Translations under genes and position numbers: made by a program | Origin: Plantago major | Taxonomy: Eukaryota; Streptophyta; Magnoliopsida; Lamiales; Plantaginaceae | DNA: 64,000 bases | Assembly: GCA_026545765.1 (NCBI GenBank) | Contig: CM048841.1 | Coordinates: forward strand, 105,311,542-105,375,541 | Direction: 5' to 3' | Notes under the pieces: generated by a model | What the model was told of the DNA's origin: nothing | What the model saw: only the letters and a program-made list of their open reading frames with translations | The model's database searches: none | Shown: piece by piece, positions 12,054-23,141 of the stretch | How positions within the stretch are numbered: position 1 is the first letter of the stretch | Layout: each line of letters opens with the position of its first letter

Positions 12054-12086
12054 TAGTGTAACTTGACTACTAAGAGTACAATAATA

Positions 12087-12326
12087 CTCCCTCCGTCCCG
12101 GTTTCATCTTCCCACGGGTCCGACCACAAGATTTAAGAGAAAAGTGAATAAAGCATGAGAGATTGTGAATAAGTAGGAAAGAGAGTGAATAAAGTATGAC
12201 AAATAGTGAATAAAGTGTGAGAGATAGTGTATAAAATAGGAGATAGATTTTCAATTTAAATGATGGGAAGATAAGTTGGGACAGCCCAAAACGGAATGAA
12301 GGAAGATGAAACTGGGACGAAGGGAG
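12087..12326. mobile_element. Stowaway MITE, copy 1
   Basis: A 240-bp element with terminal inverted repeats CTCCCTCCGTCCCGGTTTCA and TGAAACTGGGACGAAGGGAG, flanked by TA dinucleotides. These are the hallmarks of Tc1/mariner-derived Stowaway MITEs. The interior repeats TGAATAAAG(T/C) motifs. It is closely similar to the copies at 30773-31014 and 52477-52717. Confidence 0.9.
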
Positions 12327-12328
12327 TA

Positions 12329-12878
12329 TAAAGAACGCTAAATAACACTAACTAGGGCACAAAGCATGCATTTTCCATGTCCGTGTGCCATGAAATCTTA
12401 ACAGGGAAAGTATGGAGGGGACAAGATCCTACAATGTCAAGGATCTTGTCGGTTGTGGTGGTGATATATGGTTACCTAAGTGTCTTTCCTCGTGCGACGT
12501 ACCACCAAGCCAGAAGGCTAGATTGGGATGATACTGTCCATATATATAAGGTTATAGGGCTTTCCGGGCATGTTACCAGCTGAACCTTAAGGCTAAATCC
12601 TCGAGGGTGAAGGGTCTCCTACATGTTGTGATAACCCCTCCAAGATAATTCATCTATATAGTATGGACATGCATGTGAATAGTAAACCTCAAGTTCAGGG
12701 CCGGCGACTTCTAAGGTCTTCTTCAATCTATACAAACTGACGCTCTTTTTTCTTTTTAATGCGAAAGTTGAATGTGAGTTTGAAATTTAAATCTAAATCT
12801 AAATGTGAAACATAGTAGTATTTGATATCATGACATTCCATCTCATCTAATAGTTCGACATGGGTGGAGTTGAGTTAT
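12329..12878. other. Intergenic spacer
   Basis: No gene recognised. The small ORF at 12377-12583 has no recognisable domain and no supporting structure around it. Confidence 0.4.
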
Positions 12879-12966
12879 CCATATATTATGTAAAGCACAA
12901 TGGTCAAAAACTTACCAGATTCATTCAGTCCTACGTGGAATTTTTTGAAATTAGTTGTATTTTAGC

Positions 12967-12996
12967 CAGTATATATATATATATATATATATATAT
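12967..12996. repeat. (AT)n microsatellite
   Basis: A simple TA dinucleotide run inside Helitron A. Helitron B has its own run at a comparable place (48964-48989). Confidence 0.9.
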
Positions 12997-13377
12997 TTGA
13001 TTGTTAATTTTGGTATATTGACTATATATATAGGTTTTATTAAATCTCATATAACTTTATCTACAAAAATCCAAAAAATGTTTTGAACATATATTTGAAT
13101 TCGTCGTGACAAGATGAATCCATAGACACCAATCTTGAATAGTATTATTTAAATAAATCATTTTATTCATTAAAATAAAATATAAATTTATTAAATAAAA
13201 TAAAATGAATTAATGGAAATTTAAAAATAGAGTATTTAACTAATGTTTAACGTGAGGCTAATATTTTAGCGCTCAGATTATCAGTTGGTTGTTCTTATAT
13301 AATATAATATATAAAGTTGATGGGCTAAATCCCCCAAATTCATTCAAATTCCAGACATCCTATGTGAAATTTTCATA

Positions 13378-13740
13378 CGGTTGAGCAGAGTCCGAATAAG
13401 AGGACGTATTAGTGTTGTTTCTAGGGATCAAGAGGGCATGAATGTTATTGCTTGGTGAAATTTGTTATGTCTTATGGTTGCTGAAAATGCGGAAGGTTGG
13501 ACAGCCAAATTAAGAACAAAATTTGTTCGAGATTTTGAGTGGCAACATGTAATAATTGAAAGAGATTCTTCTTTAGTGATTAAATCTCTTAAATCGATAA
13601 ATTTTAGCTTTGCCCCTTTGTTTTCACTTTTCAAAGAAATTTAGGTATTTAATGGAGAATAAGTTTTGCCAAGTTAAATGTGAGGGTCACATTTTAGCAC
13701 ATAGATTATCAGTTGGGTGTTCTTATGATGATATTGGTTT
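13378..13740 (+). pseudogene. RNase H-like (RVT_3) fragment inside Helitron A
   Basis: Across frames with several stops the plus strand gives GRISVVSRDQEG, then WTAKLRTKFVRDFEWQHVII, ERDSSLVIKSLKSINFSFAP, and further on CQVKCEGHILAHRLS. This pattern (VVxRDxxG, then an E-x-D-S-x-x-V-I-x-x-L block, then a late AHRLA-like block) is that of the plant RNase H-like domain found at the C terminus of LINE ORF2 and in host RVT_3 proteins. Frameshifts and missing N-terminal parts make it non-functional. Helitron capture is the simplest reason for its position. Confidence 0.55.
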
Positions 13741-13863
13741 GGTATATTTATATTATCCACACCAAGATCGTTATGTGGGGGGAGCACATACCACCCCAGG
13801 GGTTGTCTCGATCAATTTATTTTGTCCTCCCATTTCTATATATTATTAAACGTAAACTATATC

Positions 13864-13880
13864 GTGACATCGCCACGGGA
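13864..13880 (+). repeat. Internal Helitron-type 3' hairpin without CTRR
   Basis: The sequence reads CGTGACATCGCCACGGG, preceded by AAACGTAAACTATAT as at the real 3' ends of Helitrons A and B. It is followed not by TTAGTACTAG but directly by family body sequence (AATTTTGTGGGATTAGTTGC). This is an internal junction, from a nested or tandem copy or a read-through event. Confidence 0.5.
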
Positions 13881-15381
13881 ATTTTGTGGGATTAGTTGCA
13901 TTTTCAGACAATATATCTTTCACCGTTTTTTCTTATTTTTTTTGTATATTGACTGCATATATAGTTTTATAAAATCTCATATAAATTTATATACAAAACT
14001 CCGAAAAATAATTTGAACATATATTTAAATTCACCGTGCCAAGAAGAATTCATCTAAATCTTTTCGACTTTATCACTCGCATGTTTTCATAAAGTCAGCT
14101 AACAACAATATTATCTACTATAATGCACTTAAATACAACTCTACACATATTCTTCTCAAGTTGTTTTTTTTTATAATTTGATATGGATCAAGATAAATTT
14201 GATGCTTCTATTCCATAATGATTTTTTTTATAAACTAAAAAGGAAGGAAAACTAAAAATTCATACTTGATTAATCAATCGACAATTAGCTAGGAACTCCG
14301 ATCCAACCACTGGCCAAACGAATTTATAAAGGTTGATTGGCACAAGTCTACTAAAATGTTTTTTACAGTCAAATGTTTACGACCTAAAATATAAATTTGG
14401 ATATTAATAAACATAACAACAACTATCCATTTGCAATATTAAACTTACCTATATACAAATCATTTACACATTTATCTCCTTCTTCATGCCCGATATTGAT
14501 TATCTATTTGTAATAATAAAGAAAATTCAGTTTGCCGTATTTTTTTCTGATTTTTCTTTTACGTTTCAATTGGTGTTTCTCCAAATATGGAGGATAGTCT
14601 AAGCATAAAAGAAGTAGAAAAATACTAAATAATATACTTATTTAAGTCATAGTTATCATGAGAATAAGTTTGAGTATACAACTTCTACAAAATTAAAACA
14701 TTTCGATATTGATGTTGATGAAGTGGATTATATACTCTAAGGACAATACTAAGTAATCCAAGCTTACATGAATGAAACTCATACATTCTTATATAGTTTA
14801 ATATGAGTGAACGTTTAAAGTTGTGTTAATTTGTATTCTATGGTGAAGTTTGATAATGAAGCTTAATTATATTTTATACCTCACATGTGTATGACTTACT
14901 GTTGAATATGCATTTTCTTAATGGGCATAAATCCAGTTAGGAGTACCTTTGGATTTATGCTTGACATAGCCCCTTCAACTAATCTTCTAAGAATGTTTTA
15001 TGAATCGTGTACTATACCTGCTTTTTTCAGTTCAAGGAGATAAAAGAGATATAAATGAGCTAATTGGTGGTGTGTTTGATCTTTACATGTCTATCAATAA
15101 CATTTTACACGTGAAGATTTTCAATTTCCTTTTCTTTATGTATAAGATTCGATCGGTACGATGAGATGAGGTATAAGGGTTCTCTTCTCTCTGGTCCTGA
15201 ACGAGCATAGTTCTATCCAACCCGAATTCAACCCCGTTCGAAATAATGATGTTCAGGTCTGGTCTGGCATATACTCGAACCCGTTCCATACCTTTGTTAC
15301 AAGACCCGAGCGCAACATTTTATGATTAAGTTAGCAAAACTTACATTTTTCTCCAGTGGGGCGCGGGGGGAGTCTGCATAT

Positions 15382-15600
15382 ACTCTCTAGACGGGGAAAC
15401 TCTCTTCGATCTTCTCTCTACTTTCTTGAACCATAACGGGTATGGGGATCTGATACTCTCTAGGTGGGGAGACTCAATTTGATCTTCTCTCTACTTTCTT
15501 AATCTCCATAACAGGCCGGGGAGGGGGAACAACTTATACTCTCTAGGCGGAGAAAATGTCTTCCATCTTCTCTGTACTTTCTTGATCTCCATGACCGGAA
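15382..15600 (+). repeat. Minisatellite in Helitron A, three units
   Basis: Units of about 73-83 bp start at 15382, 15455 and 15538. Each begins ACTCTCTAG(G/A)(C/T)GGGGA and contains ATCTTCTCTCTACTTTCTT and CCATAAC. Each ends in a G-rich run. Helitron B holds four units. Confidence 0.8.
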
Positions 15601-15602
15601 AA

Positions 15603-15619
15603 GGGGGGGGGGGGGGGGT
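15603..15619. repeat. Poly(G) tract
   Basis: An uninterrupted run of about 17 G follows the last minisatellite unit. Its exact length may be an assembly or sequencing uncertainty. Confidence 0.8.
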
Positions 15620-16059
15620 TTTTTGGGAACCGGTGGGTTGGAAAAAAATAACCGTAACATGTGAAATTAAGTTTGTATAATATTTTTTTGTGTGTCTCGT
15701 GGGGTGACCACATATACCACCGCGAGGGTTGTTGGGAACAACCCTGTTGATTGTGTTGTATACTTTTGTATTTTATTTTGGTTTCGTTTGAGGGATAGAT
15801 TTTTTTAAAAAAAACACATGTATCTGTTACTAATTAACAGGTCGGGTACGGTAGGGCTCAATTTTTACATTTTCTATAGTTAACATAAATAAACACTCAC
15901 TAATATAATATTGGATGAAGGATTACCGACCGACACCACGATCAACGTTGTTCACATAAATTGACTACCTTATTTTCTCGATTAATTTATTTTATCATCA
16001 CCTTTGTATTTATTAATAAAAGTAAATTATACCGTGGCATTGCCACGGGTTAGTACTAG

Positions 16060-16554
16060 TTTATATTAATTTTACAATAACATTAATAAACAACTGCCAT
16101 TAATTAATATTGACTCTAATAACAAACTGTATACATGTCTAGTCCACATGTAGTGGGTGCAATGATAAATAAATTACTAATTATCTGTTTCCGTTACGAA
16201 CTATATAAACTGGCATACCGGCCCGCCGTCTGTAATTAATAAATATGGTAGCAAATTAAACCCGTAAGCTTCAATGCATGTTAAATTTTGTGTTAATGAT
16301 GAAATCCCAAATGACATGCAGAAAGACAAAATTATTGTACCATATATATAACTATCTACATTAACTAAAACGCGTAACCATTAACCAACATCTCCTTACA
16401 AAGTTGGAATAAATTCAATTTATTAATAGTCCCACTCTGCCGAAATATATATATAGTGCCACGCCAATACAAGTTTTAAAGTTTAGAAAAAAATTAATAA
16501 AAGTTATTTTCCCGATTATTCATGTTGTAACGTACGTAAGTAACTAAGTATATA
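16060..16554. other. Spacer between Helitron A and Stowaway element
   Basis: AT-rich, no ORF or bounded repeat recognised. Confidence 0.4.
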
Positions 16555-16803
16555 CTCCCTCCGTTCCTTTTAAAACTTGTCATTTCTTATTACTGCGGTT
16601 ATGTCGATTTTATTAAATTAATCTTAAACTATAATAGTAAATAATTAAATAAAATCATATAATAAAAATTTAATTATTAAATTTTCATTATATGATTTTA
16701 TTAAATTATTTACTATTATCGTTTAAGAGTAATTTGCGATCAAAGTCGAAGACAGTTGACCGGTCAGAGTCAATATAACAAGTTTCTAAAAAAACGGAGG
16801 GAG
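16555..16803. mobile_element. Stowaway-like MITE, second family
   Basis: A 249-bp element begins CTCCCTCCGTTCCTTTTAAAA and ends with the inverted TTTCTAAAAAAACGGAGGGAG, flanked by TA. The interior is strongly self-complementary (TAAAATCATATAATAAAAAT against its inverse). It differs from the 12087/30773/52477 family internally but shares the terminal motif. Confidence 0.85.
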
Positions 16804-16805
16804 TA

Positions 16806-18165
16806 CTATATATTTCAACATTTCATTGCATGAAATTGACATGTTAATAATGCAAATATATATGTACTAATTCATATGCCATGGGAATTATAGAGTAAAG
16901 AATTTGTGATGTGATTTTATGTTGATTCATACCAATTGCCATGCCATGCTCGCGCGTGTTAGGTTATGAAATTGACTATATTATTATGTTCATAGTAATA
17001 TCCTAAATACTTTATATGTTTGCATGAAAATATAAATATATACGTATTGTCGTAAACAATATGGTATTTCATGAGATGCGTGGGAACTTGTTAAGAAATT
17101 GAAATTGTATAGATTGATCTTGCGAGTCATATAATTTTTAACTTATTTAGTGCAATTGACAAGCAATACTTTTAAACTTTTGAATTACATTTGAAATTTC
17201 AAACTTAATTATCCACATTTCAAAGTATTGGATTGATCAAATGTAGTTCAGATCATGGGTTGAGAAAAACATAAGTGCACGCACTATGGAGTTCGAATCG
17301 GAATTACACAGCTATGACCTCAGCTAGGGCCCTTTTTACTAAAGGAGAGCCAACGGTATAAAAGAACCTCAGCTAGGGCCCTTTTTTCTCCTCTCTTTAA
17401 GTTTTCCTATATATACCTTTAATTTTGTACTACTAAAACTTGGGCAAAAATCATTTAATAATCATTAATCAGTATTCTCCAACTTTTCATTCAATTCCTA
17501 GCAAATTTCAACGTCACTATTTTAATTACGTGTGATTGAATTTTGTGACTACCCATAATTTCACAGTTGTTGAGGCTTGATGAGATAACAACCCTAATAA
17601 ATGACAAGGCAGGCCTCCAAGGTTAATGGAGTTTTGTTTACTTTGTAGTTTCTCACGATATTGAACGTGTTGGCCACACTTCTACCAAGTGCTTTATGCG
17701 GTTTACTTACAATTCTATTAAGATTTATCTTCATAACTCATAAGCATTTGTAGTTAATTATTATCTAGCTAATTTATTTTTCAGGTTTATCATCATACAT
17801 CCCTGATTTTTACTACATTTTGGTACTTTAATGTATTGTACATTACAACATTTAATGCATATAATATAACCTTTACAGGGTATAATAAGGTAGTACAACA
17901 TGCAGTAGGGATGAAACCTATATCCCCTGCAATACAATTCAATTTCTGGACATGTTAAGTACATCTGATGGAACCCAAACAAATAAGAAGAAAGAGAAAC
18001 AAAAAGAAAGGCCGGTACACAATATCTAGCACAATCACGCACTAGACAAGGTTAATCACAAAGCAACATGGCAATTAACCTTAATGGGACTATTACAGGA
18101 CCCAAGATCACCTCTTGTCTTGCTGATTAACCGTGGTATATTTAAAGTACTCTTTCAATGACCTA
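16806..18165. other. Intergenic DNA, no gene recognised
   Basis: AT-rich spacer. A 20-bp direct repeat CCTCAGCTAGGGCCCTTTTT occurs near 17320 and again near 17368. The minus ORF at 17761-18042 has no recognised domain. Confidence 0.4.
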
Positions 18166-18271
18166 TATTATGAAGGGTAAATTACATTTTGACCCCCTCT
18201 TACATTCCCCCCAAAGTTCCGAAATTACAGTTCAGTCCCTCAGCCCCCCGGATTTGGTCCCTGGAGTTAAC

Positions 18272-18309
18272 GTTGACTACGGTCAACACCGTCAGTCAAC
18301 GTCGTTGAC
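18272..18309. promoter_or_regulatory. Cluster of W-box cores in the MULE terminal repeat
   Basis: GTTGAC or its complement GTCAAC occurs at 18272, 18282, 18295 and 18304, four times in 38 bp. Two more are at 19450 and 19464 in the opposite TIR. TTGAC is the core bound by WRKY factors. Use in the plant is inference only. Confidence 0.4.
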
Positions 18310-18389
18310 CAGATTTTAAAAAAATAAAAAAATTTCCAAAAAATTGAGCTCCATTAATTATGATGTCGTGCTGATGTCATAAATAAAAC

Positions 18390-18855
18390 ATGAAATGCCT
18401 AATTTGTCCCTGCCATCTTTTATACTTAAACAAATTTCTTTCCTTCTTCTTTCCTCTGCTGCTCTTGGTTTGTTTCACTTGTGTCCACAAAAACCACAAC
18501 ACTACACTACCTCGAATTTCGTGTTTCTTGTATTTTCGGCCTCCCTATCACTCGCTTTCTGAGCTGTTCGATGTGAAGGCTGGATCTGATGCGGATAAGA
18601 AGGTAGAGACGAAGAATCTAAGGCTTTGTAGAGTGAGTAACACTGTTGTTGAGTCGGAAATTGGATCGAAAGGTCGACATGAGGGGATTAGGGATTGCGG
18701 TGGGAAATTGGGGGTTTTGGAGGCGGATTGTGTGGAGAGTGATGAGGAGGAAGGAGAGTTCAGGACTATAAAAGAGTAAATTGATCTGGAATTTCAGAAT
18801 AAGAGTAAGAAGTCTAAGGAATCAAAGGGGATTGGAGGGAGTTTAGCTTCTGTTT
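18390..18855 (+). pseudogene. Captured host gene fragment in the MULE (possibly OCTOPUS/DUF740-like)
   Basis: A 129-codon ORF (18390-18779) starts with a hydrophobic stretch, then continues ELFDVKAGSDADKKVETKNL, ESDEEEGEFRTIKE and a TAA. In the same frame after the stop comes IDLEFQNKSKKSKES, then GGSLASVF. The combination of an acidic run, a TxKExIDLEF block, a basic stretch and SLASVF recalls the family of OCTOPUS-like proteins (DUF740/UPF0503) as I remember it. The frame is broken and the rest of that protein is absent. The family call is tentative; the non-transposon nature is more secure. Confidence 0.35.
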
Positions 18856-19592
18856 TTAGAGGCAGAAGAATAACAGTTCTAAGGTAAAGTGGTGACGGCT
18901 TGAATTTGATTCATTTTGGTGATTGAATTTGATTCAGATAACTAGTTGTTGTTGAATGATTGACAAAGTGGTCCTTTAAGGACTATGTTGATAGAGTTGG
19001 TAGGGAACAACATTATCAAGAATTGCTGATATGCTTTGTTGCATTAAAATCTTTCATGTTAATTTGAAAACAAATCCATGTGCTAATTATGTTCCTCAAA
19101 ATTTCATTAGCCACCACACATCCACTTGCTTGTTCCACTTGATCTGAATTTCCAATGGATACAACAATTTTGGATGCCGCCTATATATACACCAGACTTC
19201 AATTGAGACTAACAACATCAAGAAGTCCTAAAACTCATATTTCCTCTGAATTTACTTGCTCTAAAAAAACCATTTTGCATTATTTTCCCTTTTTCTTGAA
19301 ACGGAACATTACATTTTGACCTCTTGAGGGCATTTCAGTGATTCCATATTTATGCCCCTTTATATTTTTTTAAATAAAATATTTTTTTTAATATTATTTT
19401 TAATAATTCAATCTATGACGTCATTATTTAAATAATGAACTCATCAAACGTTGACCACCGTTAGTCAACGTTATCTCCAGGGACCAAATCCGGGGGGTGA
19501 GGGACTGAAAAGTAATTTCGAAAACTTTGAGGGTGAAAATGTAAGAGGGGGTAAAGTTCAGGGAGTCAAAATGTAATTTACCCTATTATGAA

Positions 19593-21940
19593 CGACGGTT
19601 AAACAATCTTGTTTCATCTCTGATTAAATTTTAAAAACACTACTATATGAGTTGTGCCTGTTAATTAGTACTCCATCCGTCCTAATTAAAAGGATACTAC
19701 ACTATTTTTTTATGGGCACAAAAGCTAAAATGAAATAAGAAAGATCTAATGAAACTTGATGTGTGGCTTATTGGTTTGCAAGTGCACTTATGATATACAT
19801 GTTGTTATGAGACGGATAAATTATTAGTTAATTAGGATTTCAATACAAATGGATGTAGATTGAGTACTTCTAATTCTACAAATTGCAACTTAATTTACAA
19901 AGGGTGTGTGATGTAATTCTATCCGAAGGGTAAAAGTGGCGCTTTTTATTATTTATGAAGGGTGAGGTAGTTTCATTTTTGTTAAAATTGAGAAATTATA
20001 AAGTTAATGGCCTTTTAGCAATAAACTTGTCAGAATATAATCTGCAAAAGCAATAATCCGTATTATTGGTCCAATGGCAGAAACACCAATATTACACACG
20101 GTGGCTAATCTACTTTATTTGAGCAACTCGAACAATCCTAGGGATAATCTAGTGCATTTCTACTATGTAGTTAATTTTACTGCAACGAATTAATCTTTAA
20201 TAAAGTTGTTCTAAGTACTTGTAACTTATTGTATAGTGGTTAGTCAAATAAAGCGAATTCGAGCACAAGAGCGGAAACTAGAGTGGGAGTGAGAATGCGC
20301 CAAATTTAAAAATATTTGGGAGTGGGAGCGTATATAGAGCGTGACTGTTTCAGTATATAATTAAATTTAATTATAATTGTATACCTATATTGTTCTAAAG
20401 GAAACTTATTAATTTTTTTTGAGATATTAATTATAGTTCTATATTTAAACATAATATGATATATTACACCTCAAATTATATCATAATTTTTTATAGCTGA
20501 AATTTCTACTTTTATTGTTCGTATTTTTTCATTGTTTTCGACCCCCTATGCGATGCTAAATAAGAAATCTCAAGTTTATTATGTTCAAATTATTTTAATA
20601 ATCCTTTGTAAAAAATGAGACCCATAAAATTGACATTTTATTCCTAAAATTCTTCGACGATGAACTAAGAAAACTTAATTCGAGAACTAAGAAAGTATAA
20701 GTCGAGAATTAGTGAAGCTCCTAAGCTCGTAACGTGAATTCGCACTCGGAACGTGAAAAAAAGCTCCAGACATGAAGAATTATGTTACTAATGTATAGTG
20801 TAATTGCTTTTGGTTAAATAAATAGGGTTACTGAATTTGTCAGCCTGTATGGGCCCTTGCAGGTAATTAACGTTGTTAATCAATACTATATGATCAAAAA
20901 GAGAGTGCAGTAATAATTCATTATGAGCATTCACTTCTCTCTGCTCTCTTTTAGGTTTACATTAATCTTTAGTATTCCTAATTCTCATTTAGCCTATATA
21001 AAATGTCGATCGCTCAATGTGTGTCGGTGTTTCAGAATACAGTTGGCTTTTAAGAGTGAAAGATTTTGTAAATTCTGAATGTGTTTATTAGCATCATTAA
21101 TCCAAATGGTCATTTGAAACTTTTGAATGTGTTTCGACATAAGTTGAGTTAACAAAATTAGACATACGAAACAAACAACGGATTAGATAAATTGTGTAAT
21201 TTACGTTGACATTATACACACTAAAATTTATTAGATGTTCGGGGCGCAAAAATCGTGTATCCGATAATTACATATCACACGTACACGTAAGTGGCGTAAC
21301 CAACAAATAATATCTCAATGTATACACCTCTCACATTTAAAATTTTAAACATGACATGACTACGCAAGCAACATAGGCAATATATACTTAGCGAATTAAG
21401 GAGGTAGCTCAAGATCGACATTAATTGGAAAACAAACAATAGGTCTACATAGTTAATTTAAGCCCACGTTGTTCTAAATTGGAAATATTTATGGATATGG
21501 AGATGCACGTAGGAGGAATTAAATGATGATGAGTTGATGACAATTATCGAATAGAATTGCATCTCACTCTCCAGATCTCTCTCTCAACCAAAGTCCATGC
21601 ATGAAAGATCATAGATATATGATGATCCAATTGAAAGCCCATTAATGCCCTCTAAAAGCTGATGATCACATCAGCATGACACCTTGTTTTGGGTACTACT
21701 GTCTACCATTTAATTTTATCACCCCCAACTATTAATCTATTATATTATTCCCCTGTCATGTTAATAAAAATCTGGACAAAATATTAAAAAAGTAAGATGA
21801 AGTATCGTAAAAAATCTAATTTTCCTACACAATACTAAAATTCACATTACATAGTATTTTTTCAAGAATTTCACAAAAATTAAACCATACTAGCATGCAT
21901 TTCTCTTACTTTAATACTACTATGCAGTATGTACTATCTT

Positions 21941-22017
<77 letters not shown>

Positions 22018-22316
22018 CCATTTTTATCCCTTTTTTCGTCCTACTTTTATATCCACTAAAAAACTTTATCATTATTTATTGCCCCAACAAATGTCATGTA
22101 TTCCACTTATATATGTCCCATTACAAATGTCATTTTTTTTCAAATTTTATCCATAAAACTTATATTTATATACGTTAAATGTCACATGGTTTGTTTAATT
22201 AACTTAATTAATACAAAAATTATAATATTAATACTAGAACATGAGAACACAATACTCGTGTTATTGTGGCATTTAGTTACAAATAATAGAATTAGTGTAT
22301 GAAGCTAAGTACTATC
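19593..22316. other. Intergenic DNA with (AT)n tract
   Basis: No gene recognised. A partial Stowaway-like start (CTCCATCCGTCCTAATTAAA) lies at about 19672. A short foldback AAAAGAGAGTGCAG / CTGCTCTCTTTT is near 20895-20955. A plain (AT)n run lies at about 21946-22013. Confidence 0.4.
21946..22013. repeat. (AT)n microsatellite
   Basis: About 34 uninterrupted TA units. Such runs collapse easily in assembly. Confidence 0.95.
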
Positions 22317-23141
22317 GTCGTTTCTCATAATGATTTGTCTTTTTCGAGTTAAATTACGGTTTTGGTTAGTGCGAATTGATCTATTTCAATTTATTAACGA
22401 AGATGGAGAATAAATATTGGTTATCATTTGTTGTTGTTTTTATGATTAATTGATTTTGTTGAGGTTGAATTAGGTCTTTGAATTCAATTAGAGAAGACGT
22501 ATTGAGTTTTTTTAATGACGAATTGATTATGTTGGGGTGGATTTAGAACTTGAAATTTAATTGGAGTAGACAAATTGAGTTTCCAAATTGAGTTTTTTTC
22601 TAATGATGAATTGATTTTGTTGGGATTGCATTAGGGCTTAGAATTAGAATGAATAAGACATGTTGGTTTTTTGTAACTGAAGTATAATTTACATATATAT
22701 TACAAACGAGTCCAATTAAATTAAATTAAGTACTCAAATGCACAACTCCGATAGTTGTCCACTTATATTACAGTATATATATAAGTGGACAACTATCGTT
22801 GTTATTCAATTGAATACTTAATTTAAGTTAAATTGAACCCATTTGTAATATATATGTAAATTAGACTTTAACTATAAAAAAAATAATATGTCTTCGTCAA
22901 TATAATTTCAAGCCCTGATTCAACTCTAACAAAATCAATTCATCATTAAAAAAATAAAATCAATATGTCTTCAATTAAATTCCAAACTCCAATTCAACCC
23001 CAACAAAAATCAATTCATCATTAAAAGACAACGATAACCAATCTTTATTCTCAAATTAAATTAAAATTACATATCAATTCGCACTAACTCAAACCCTAAT
23101 TCAACTTGAAAAAATGCAAATTCATATATAATAAAAAACGA
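22317..23141. repeat. Long imperfect palindrome (about 0.8 kb)
   Basis: The arms start GTCGTTTCTCATAATGATTT and end with the inverted ATATAATAAAAAACGAC. Blocks such as GGTTAGTGCGAATTGAT pair with ATCAATTCGCACTAAC. The centre is a near-perfect stem, GATAGTTGTCCACTTATAT against ATATAAGTGGACAACTATC, around 22775. The left arm has three diverged subrepeats (each with GAATTGATT-TGTTG-GG) and the right arm two. No target duplication was seen at its ends. If transcribed it would form a long hairpin RNA. Confidence 0.75.

Larger units (their letters stand above)
12879..16059 (+). mobile_element. Helitron A (non-autonomous)
   Basis: The 3' end is diagnostic. A perfect 7-bp stem CCGTGGC / GCCACGG (16032-16038 and 16042-16048, loop ATT) is followed 8 bp later by CTAG (16056-16059) and a host T, matching the Helitron hairpin plus CTRR terminus. 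The 5' end is less certain; TCCATATATTATGTAAAGCA near 12879 is the best candidate because Helitron B shows a similar start. No Rep or helicase ORF is present. The body shares long collinear segments with Helitron B at about 48950-52040. No target duplication is expected for Helitrons. Confidence 0.75.
18175..19583. mobile_element. Mutator-like (MULE) element with long TIRs, probable Pack-MULE
   Basis: The termini are GGGTAAATTACATTTTGACC and its inverse GTCAAAATGTAATTTACCC. The inverted repeats extend inward about 130-150 bp through the GTCCCTGGAG...TTGAC region. The element is flanked by a perfect 9-bp target duplication TATTATGAA (18166-18174 and 19584-19592), the size typical of Mutator-like elements. 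There is no transposase. The 1.4-kb interior includes an ORF and a promoter-like stretch that do not look like transposon sequence, so gene-fragment capture is likely. Confidence 0.88.

Noticed and set aside
17761..18042. 93-codon Cys-rich minus-strand ORF
   Set aside because: Low-complexity AT-rich context, no recognisable domain, and no sign of splicing or promoter.
20890..20960. Short foldback with CTCTGCTCTC, considered as a miRNA precursor
   Set aside because: The stem is only about 12 bp with a bulge, and no known plant miRNA sequence is present.
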